In this document: positions 59,709-64,000 of the stretch, in pieces
Numbering within the stretch: position 1 is the stretch's first letter
Layout: every line of letters starts with the position of its first letter
DNA from: an uncultured Duncaniella sp.
GTDB taxonomy: Bacteria; Bacteroidota; Bacteroidia; Bacteroidales; Muribaculaceae
DNA length: 64,000 nucleotides
NCBI RefSeq assembly: GCF_910577345.1
Contig: NZ_CAJTMT010000002.1
Coordinates: 1 to 64,000 of the forward strand
Direction of reading: 5' to 3'
Notes under the pieces: model-generated
Databases searched by the model: none
What the model saw: only the letters and a program-made list of their open reading frames with translations
What the model was told of the DNA's origin: nothing
Translations under genes and position numbers: made by a program

Positions 59709-61982
59709 ATGGCAAAAGTTACAAAAGAAATGGCGCTGGACTATCACCGCTATCCGCGCCCCGGAAAAATTGAAGTAATTCCCACCAAACCCTATGCCAC
59801 TCAGGCCGACCTCGCTCTCGCATATTCTCCCGGCGTGGCATATCCCTGTCTTGAAATCAAGGACAATCCCGATGATGTCTACAAATACACCGACAAGGGC
59901 AACCTCGTGGCTGTAATCTCCAACGGTACAGCTGTCCTCGGCCTCGGCAACATCGGCGCTCTCGCCGGCAAGCCCGTGATGGAAGGCAAGGGCCTGCTTT
60001 TCAAGATTTTCGCAGGTCTTGATTGCTTCGATATCGAAGTCGATGAGACCGACCCCGATAAGTTCATCGAAATTGTCAAGGCTCTCGGCCCGACATTCGG
60101 TGGCATCAACCTTGAGGACATCAAGGCTCCCGAATGTTTCAAAATCGAGGAGCGTCTGAAGGCTGAAATGAATATTCCTGTGATGCACGATGACCAGCAC
60201 GGAACCGCCATCATCTCTGCTGCCGCGATGCTCAATGCGGTTGAGATTCAGGGCAAGAAAATCGAGGATGTGCGCCTCGTTGTCAACGGTGCCGGTGCTG
60301 CAGCCGTTTCATGTACGAAGCTCTATTGCGCCCTCGGTGTGAAGAAGGAAAACGTCGTGATGTGTGACAGCAAGGGAGTTATCTCGACAAGCCGTACAGA
60401 CCTCAATCCCCAGAAGGCTCAGTTTGCAACATCGCGCCCCATCACCACTCTCGCTGAGGCGATGAAGGATGCCGACGTGTTCCTCGGCCTTTCGGTCAAG
60501 GATGTGGTGACTCCCGAGATGGTCAAGAGCATGGCTCCGAAACCCATCGTCTTCGCCCTCGCCAACCCTGACCCCGAAATCGCTTACGAGAAGGCGATTG
60601 CCGCCCGTCCCGACATCATCATGGGTACAGGCCGTTCGGACTATCCCAACCAGATTAACAATGTGCTCGGTTTCCCCTACATCTTCCGTGGCGCGCTCGA
60701 CTGCGGTGCATCGGAAATCAACGAGACAATGAAGATATATGCTGTCCGCGCCATCGCTGAGCTTGCCAAGAAGCCGGTTCCTCCGGTGGTAAGCGCCGCC
60801 TACAACCGCTCGGACATCAAATTTGGACGTGACTACATCATCCCCACTCCCTTCGACCCCCGTCTGCTCACCTCGGTGTCGCCTGCAGTGGCCAAGGGTG
60901 CGATGGACAGCGGCGTGGCCCGTCGTCCCATCACCGACTGGGATGCATACGACGAGAAGCTCCGTCAGCTCAAGGGCAATGACCGCAAGTTTACCCGCCG
61001 CATCAACGAAGCAGCCCGTACCAACCCGAAGCGCGTCGTGTTCGGCGAAGCCAACACCGACAATATGCTCCGTGCGGCAGCAATCGCAGCGGCCGACGGT
61101 CTCTGCGTTCCTATCCTGCTCGGCAACGAGGAGATGATCGAGAAGCGCGCCCAGCGCCTCGGCCTCAACATCGAGGGTATCGAGATTGTCAACCTCCGTC
61201 ACGACCGCGAGGCACCCCGCCGCGAACGCTATGCGGCCATGCTCTCCACCAAGCGTCAGCGTCAGGGCGAGAACTTCGAGAGCGCGCTCGACAAGATGTT
61301 TGACCGCAACTACTTCGGTATGATGATGGTAGAGACCGGTGATGCCGATGCTTTCATCGCCGGAACCCGTGCTGCCAACAATGCTGCCGCCGATATTGCC
61401 CGCGAGGTCATCGGTATGCGCAAGGGCTTCAATCATTTCGCAGCCATGCATGTCCTTGAGACCACGAAGGGAACCTACTTCCTCGCCGACACAATGGTCA
61501 ACGGCGACATGGATGAGGATGCTCTTCTTGACATCGCCCGTCTTGCCAACGATTCGGTCAAGTTCTTTGCCCACGAGCCGGTCATGGCCCTCGTGTCGTA
61601 CTCGAACTTCGGCTCGAACAAGGAGGAAGAGCCTTCAGTTGTCCACAATGTAGTCAGCCGTCTCCACAAGGATTATCCCGAAATGGTTGTGGATGGCGAG
61701 ATGCAGGTCAACTATGCCCTCAACAAACCCGTGCGCGACAAGGTATATCCCTTCACCCGTCTTTACGGCAAAGAGGTCAACACCCTCGTGTTCCCCAACC
61801 TCAGCGCTGCAAACGCCGCCTATCGCATCATGCTCGAAATGGGTGTCGGTGAGTCTATCGGCCCGATCCAGATGGGTCTGAAGAAGCCTATCCACTTCAT
61901 CAATGTGGATGCTGAAGTCCGCGATATCATCAACCTCATCGCTGTCGCCGGCCTCGACGCCGCCACAATGGACCACAAGTAA
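59709..61982 (+). CDS. maeB: NADP-dependent malic enzyme fused to phosphotransacetylase-like domain
   Basis: A 757-residue protein of the MaeB class. The malic enzyme half (1-430) shows SPGVAYPCLEI, the nucleotide fold VVNGAGAAAVSC and FALANPDPEI. The C-terminal half (about 440-757) resembles phosphate acetyltransferase but is regulatory rather than catalytic in known MaeB proteins. It decarboxylates malate to pyruvate with NADP reduction in the cytoplasm, or works in reverse for CO2 fixation. A single-gene unit with its own promoter and a strong terminator. Confidence 0.95.
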   Translation: MAKVTKEMALDYHRYPRPGKIEVIPTKPYATQADLALAYSPGVAYPCLEIKDNPDDVYKYTDKGNLVAVISNGTAVLGLGNIGALAGKPVMEGKGLLFKIFAGLDCFDIEVDETDPDKFIEIVKALGPTFGGINLEDIKAPECFKIEERLKAEMNIPVMHDDQHGTAIISAAAMLNAVEIQGKKIEDVRLVVNGAGAAAVSCTKLYCALGVKKENVVMCDSKGVISTSRTDLNPQKAQFATSRPITTLAEAMKDADVFLGLSVKDVVTPEMVKSMAPKPIVFALANPDPEIAYEKAIAARPDIIMGTGRSDYPNQINNVLGFPYIFRGALDCGASEINETMKIYAVRAIAELAKKPVPPVVSAAYNRSDIKFGRDYIIPTPFDPRLLTSVSPAVAKGAMDSGVARRPITDWDAYDEKLRQLKGNDRKFTRRINEAARTNPKRVVFGEANTDNMLRAAAIAAADGLCVPILLGNEEMIEKRAQRLGLNIEGIEIVNLRHDREAPRRERYAAMLSTKRQRQGENFESALDKMFDRNYFGMMMVETGDADAFIAGTRAANNAAADIAREVIGMRKGFNHFAAMHVLETTKGTYFLADTMVNGDMDEDALLDIARLANDSVKFFAHEPVMALVSYSNFGSNKEEEPSVVHNVVSRLHKDYPEMVVDGEMQVNYALNKPVRDKVYPFTRLYGKEVNTLVFPNLSAANAAYRIMLEMGVGESIGPIQMGLKKPIHFINVDAEVRDIINLIAVAGLDAATMDHK

Positions 61983-62005
61983 ACTGTCCCATTAACGTTA
62001 CAATA

Positions 62006-62058
62006 TCAAAACCGGCCGGAAAATTAGGAACGCCCTGATTTTCCGGCCGGTTTTGATT
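62006..62058. terminator. Bidirectional terminator after maeB
   Basis: Perfect 20-bp arms (62006-62025 and 62039-62058) with a GGCCGG core flanked by A and T runs and a 13-base loop. It serves maeB on the plus strand and the convergent YhcG-type gene on the minus strand. Confidence 0.9.
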
Positions 62059-62092
62059 TTGTATGAGGTTCCGATTACTTATCCCACATAGG

Positions 62093-63223
62093 TTATAGCA
62101 ATTTTTTCAGTTCCTCAACATCCGGTAAAGCCTCGCGAAGCCTTTCCGGCATCTCGGAATTGATTCGATATGTAGCAACCCCCATTGGTTTGGTATAATC
62201 TTGAATTACGTATTCAACGAAGTCTTTATTTGCAGTCTTACAAAGTACAATTCCGATTGACGGGTTTTCATGAGGCTTTTTTACTTTGTCATCGAGGATA
62301 CGAAGATATGTCATGAGTTGGGCAAGATAGCCTGGTTTAAAGCTCCCTGTTTTCAGTTCTACGACTACAAGACAATTCAACTCGCGGTTGAAGAACAACA
62401 GATCCGGAAAGAAATCATGGGAAAATGCCTCAAGATGATATTGATTACCTATGAATGCAAAGTCCTGTCCGAATGTCATTATGAATTTTTTGATGTTGTG
62501 GACAATTTCTTTTTCCACAACGCGCTCGTCAATATCTTCTATATCACGGATTCCTATTTCCTCTGTATTTATGAAATTCAATAGATAGGAATCCTTAAAC
62601 ATATTTAATGCCTTAAATGCGTTTTCTGAGTTATGGATTGTAGAAATGAAATTTGATGGTAGAGCTCCGTACTTATCTGCTGAATTAGATTTGATTTGCT
62701 CTTGCAAGAATCGTTTATTCCATTTATGTGTAATGGCGAGTTTGATGTATTTCCATCTTTTTGCCAAATCTTTTTCTCCGGTAAGGATTACTATGTGGTG
62801 ACTAAAGCTTAAATCCATGAATATTTCCAAATCGTCAGCCTTGGCTGACGATTTGACTGTAAGCAATAAAGAGGTATCTATCTCATCGGTAAGTTTTGGC
62901 AATCTCAGGTCTTTATTTTCAATTACAGGAGACCACTCCTCATAAAATATCCTCATATATTTCAGATTAGTCTCAGAAAATCCTCTAAGGCCAGGTAGTT
63001 CTTTGCAGAGTCGTTCGGAAATAGCTTTAATGGCTCCCGTTTTCCAAAAGCCATCTCTGGAATTTGCTGATATGTATCTGCCGATGCCGTAATAGAGTGA
63101 TAGCATTTCACGATTCACCAATTTGGCTGCCTGATATTGGCTACGCAAAATGGCTTCTTTTATGATGCTGACTGCAACTCTATAATTGTTCTCCTTATTA
63201 ACTGGATATTTATTTATTGTCAT
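62093..63223 (-). CDS. YhcG/DUF1016-type PD-(D/E)XK nuclease-domain protein
   Basis: A 376-residue protein with an N-terminal DUF1016 helical domain (NREMLSLYYGIGRYI, RDGFWKTGAI, GFSETNLKYMRIFYEEW) and a C-terminal PD-(D/E)XK nuclease core: FPDLLFFNREL and VVVELKTG give the catalytic Asp and Glu-x-Lys. Members are often found near mobile elements, restriction systems or alone, with little known biochemistry. The DNA is clearly more A+T-rich than the flanking genes, suggesting horizontal gain. No partner gene is adjacent. Confidence 0.88.
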   Translation of the reverse strand: MTINKYPVNKENNYRVAVSIIKEAILRSQYQAAKLVNREMLSLYYGIGRYISANSRDGFWKTGAIKAISERLCKELPGLRGFSETNLKYMRIFYEEWSPVIENKDLRLPKLTDEIDTSLLLTVKSSAKADDLEIFMDLSFSHHIVILTGEKDLAKRWKYIKLAITHKWNKRFLQEQIKSNSADKYGALPSNFISTIHNSENAFKALNMFKDSYLLNFINTEEIGIRDIEDIDERVVEKEIVHNIKKFIMTFGQDFAFIGNQYHLEAFSHDFFPDLLFFNRELNCLVVVELKTGSFKPGYLAQLMTYLRILDDKVKKPHENPSIGIVLCKTANKDFVEYVIQDYTKPMGVATYRINSEMPERLREALPDVEELKKLL

Positions 63224-63300
63224 AGTAATTGCAAAGATACTGATTATTTGCTGATTGCAAATAAAATGGTCGCAATATATTCAAGATTATGGGCATATAA

Positions 63301-63339
63301 ATCCCGGAAGCAAGGATATTTGAGAATTGCTTCCGGGAT
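63301..63339 (-). terminator. Terminator after the His/Lys-rich lipoprotein gene
   Basis: Perfect 13-bp arms (ATCCCGGAAGCAA and complement) with a 13-base loop, then TTTATA on the minus strand, 100 bp after the lipoprotein stop. Confidence 0.7.
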
Positions 63340-63440
63340 CTATATGTTTTTACAAGTTTATGTCTTTATACGAAGTTTTCTTGGAAACTGCGTAGATTTT
63401 GGCTGTTTTGCTGCTGTTTCAGGAATGGGAGAGAACTGCT

Positions 63441-63734
63441 TCAGATGGGGACGTTGTTGAGTTCGTTGTAGGGGGAGGCATCTGAGTCGTCAATGTTGTA
63501 GAGGTCATCATCGTCGTGATGATGCTTCTTGTATTTCTTGTGCTTTTTATGTTTTTTGTGCTTCTTATCCTTATGGTGATGGTCCTGCTCGTAGTAATAG
63601 TGACTGTCGCCGAAGGGGAGATCACCTTCAACGCCCCAATGGCTGCGCATGGAACCACAGCCGCTGACCAGCAGCGGTAATACGAATGTCATGATGAGGC
63701 TCAGGATAGGGAATGTGGATCTTCTTATTCTCAT
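63441..63734 (-). CDS. His/Lys-rich small lipoprotein
   Basis: From the ATG at 63734 the protein has 97 residues; the frame is open to 63824 but only this start gives a proper lipoprotein signal (MRIRRS, hydrophobic core, lipobox VSGC with Cys26). The mature part has about 25 residues composed almost only of His and Lys (repeating KKHKKHK), then an Asp-rich run (HHHDDDD) and a polar C-terminus. Such a tract could bind metal ions or polyanions such as LPS or DNA. No family is recognised; composition alone is the basis. Confidence 0.65.
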   Translation of the reverse strand: MRIRRSTFPILSLIMTFVLPLLVSGCGSMRSHWGVEGDLPFGDSHYYYEQDHHHKDKKHKKHKKHKKYKKHHHDDDDLYNIDDSDASPYNELNNVPI

Positions 63735-63792
63735 AATCGTCAGGTTGAAAAGTGAGTGCCAAGGTTGAAGTCTTGTTAATAAAACATTCCCT

Positions 63793-63857
63793 ATTGTGAA
63801 AATGTTTATAAATTGGAAAATCACGAGGATAAATCTCAGCGATTTTGTTTAATTTTG
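63793..63857 (+). promoter_or_regulatory. Promoter region of the next gene with CRP/FNR-like half-site
   Basis: TAATTTTG at 63850-63857 matches the -7 consensus. Upstream at 63793-63810 is TTGTGAAAATGTTTATAA, sharing 16 bases around it with the palindrome at 4131-4146 but with one degenerate half. Confidence 0.4.
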
Positions 63858-63994
63858 CAACAGTTGCGGACTCTTTGAGGCCCCAAACTCAAAACAGACA
63901 GCCTTAAACAGCCAACTCCCGACCTCAGACTTCCACGCTGTAACCCACAACTGACAACTCAAAACTTAAAAACTCAAAACTCACAACTCCCAAT

Positions 63995-64000
63995 ATGAAA
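63995..64000 (+). CDS. Start of a gene continuing beyond the window
   Basis: An ATG AAA occurs at the very end, preceded by a promoter element at 63850-63857 and an A/C-rich leader with repeated AACTCAAAAC words. Only two codons are visible, so the product is unknown. Confidence 0.35.

Noticed and set aside
1..64000. CRISPR arrays, insertion sequences, integrases, diversity-generating retroelement
   Set aside because: No spaced identical repeats with unique spacers, no transposase or integrase motifs and no reverse transcriptase near the Avd-like family protein were seen.

Overview
The window looks like a chromosome segment of a gut-type Bacteroidales bacterium, most likely Muribaculaceae or a close relative. 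Promoters carry the Bacteroidetes -7 element TAnnTTTG and gene starts lack Shine-Dalgarno sequences. The gene families are typical of the phylum: PorX and PorW, OstA-like protein, DUF4105, DUF4292, DUF3256, DUF4465 and DUF5689 proteins, a TonB-dependent receptor and a malic enzyme fused to a phosphotransacetylase-like domain. No rRNA, tRNA, CRISPR array, phage or insertion sequence was recognised.

Layout. 1-3971 (minus): a ROK sugar kinase cut by the window edge, a small lipoprotein, a class I aminotransferase and a GlmU-family protein. 3972-4996: a gene-free kilobase with a CRP/FNR-type palindrome, a hairpin repeat and a 133-bp tandem duplication. 4997-11029 (minus): a DcaP-like porin, an MFS carrier, a GadC-like permease and a phosphatidylserine-decarboxylase-family enzyme, possibly a decarboxylation and exchange system. 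11289-17792 (plus): PorW/SprE-like lipoprotein, PorX, TsaE, BirA and thioredoxin. 18002-19708: an outer-membrane barrel protein, a decayed thioredoxin copy and a HigB/HigA-type toxin-antitoxin pair. 19847-24621 (plus): threonine ammonia-lyase, a SPOR lipoprotein, a 59-residue membrane protein, a possible minus-strand ncRNA, RsmA and MgtE. 24738-37148 (minus): a small lipoprotein bracketed by two long hairpins, SecA, a degenerate phosphatase-fold protein, a DUF4105 membrane protein, MutL, OstA-like protein and a SurA-like isomerase.

37377-42051 (minus) is a cobalamin-riboswitch operon encoding a DUF4465 protein and a large Ig-like protein with a type IX secretion sorting domain. 42412-49549 (plus) holds dUTPase, a TPR protein, a DUF4292 lipoprotein, an EnvC-like protein, a DEAD-box helicase and a DUF3256 protein. 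49590-50743 is a four-helix-bundle gene between two large hairpin arrays of 9-bp units. 50749-59374 (minus) is a TonB receptor locus with two DUF5689 lipoproteins, a cytidylate-kinase-like protein and a secreted nuclease-family enzyme. The right end has malic enzyme (plus), an AT-rich YhcG-type nuclease-domain gene, a His/Lys-rich lipoprotein and the start of another plus-strand gene.

The most unusual content is: the decarboxylase, permease and porin cluster; the 9-bp-periodic repeats, which appear as hairpins around genes, as a tandem duplication and inside the porW reading frame; the B12-switched putative T9SS cargo without a linked transporter; and the phosphatase-fold protein that lacks its metal ligands. 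All calls come from reading the sequence and recalled family knowledge; no database search was run.
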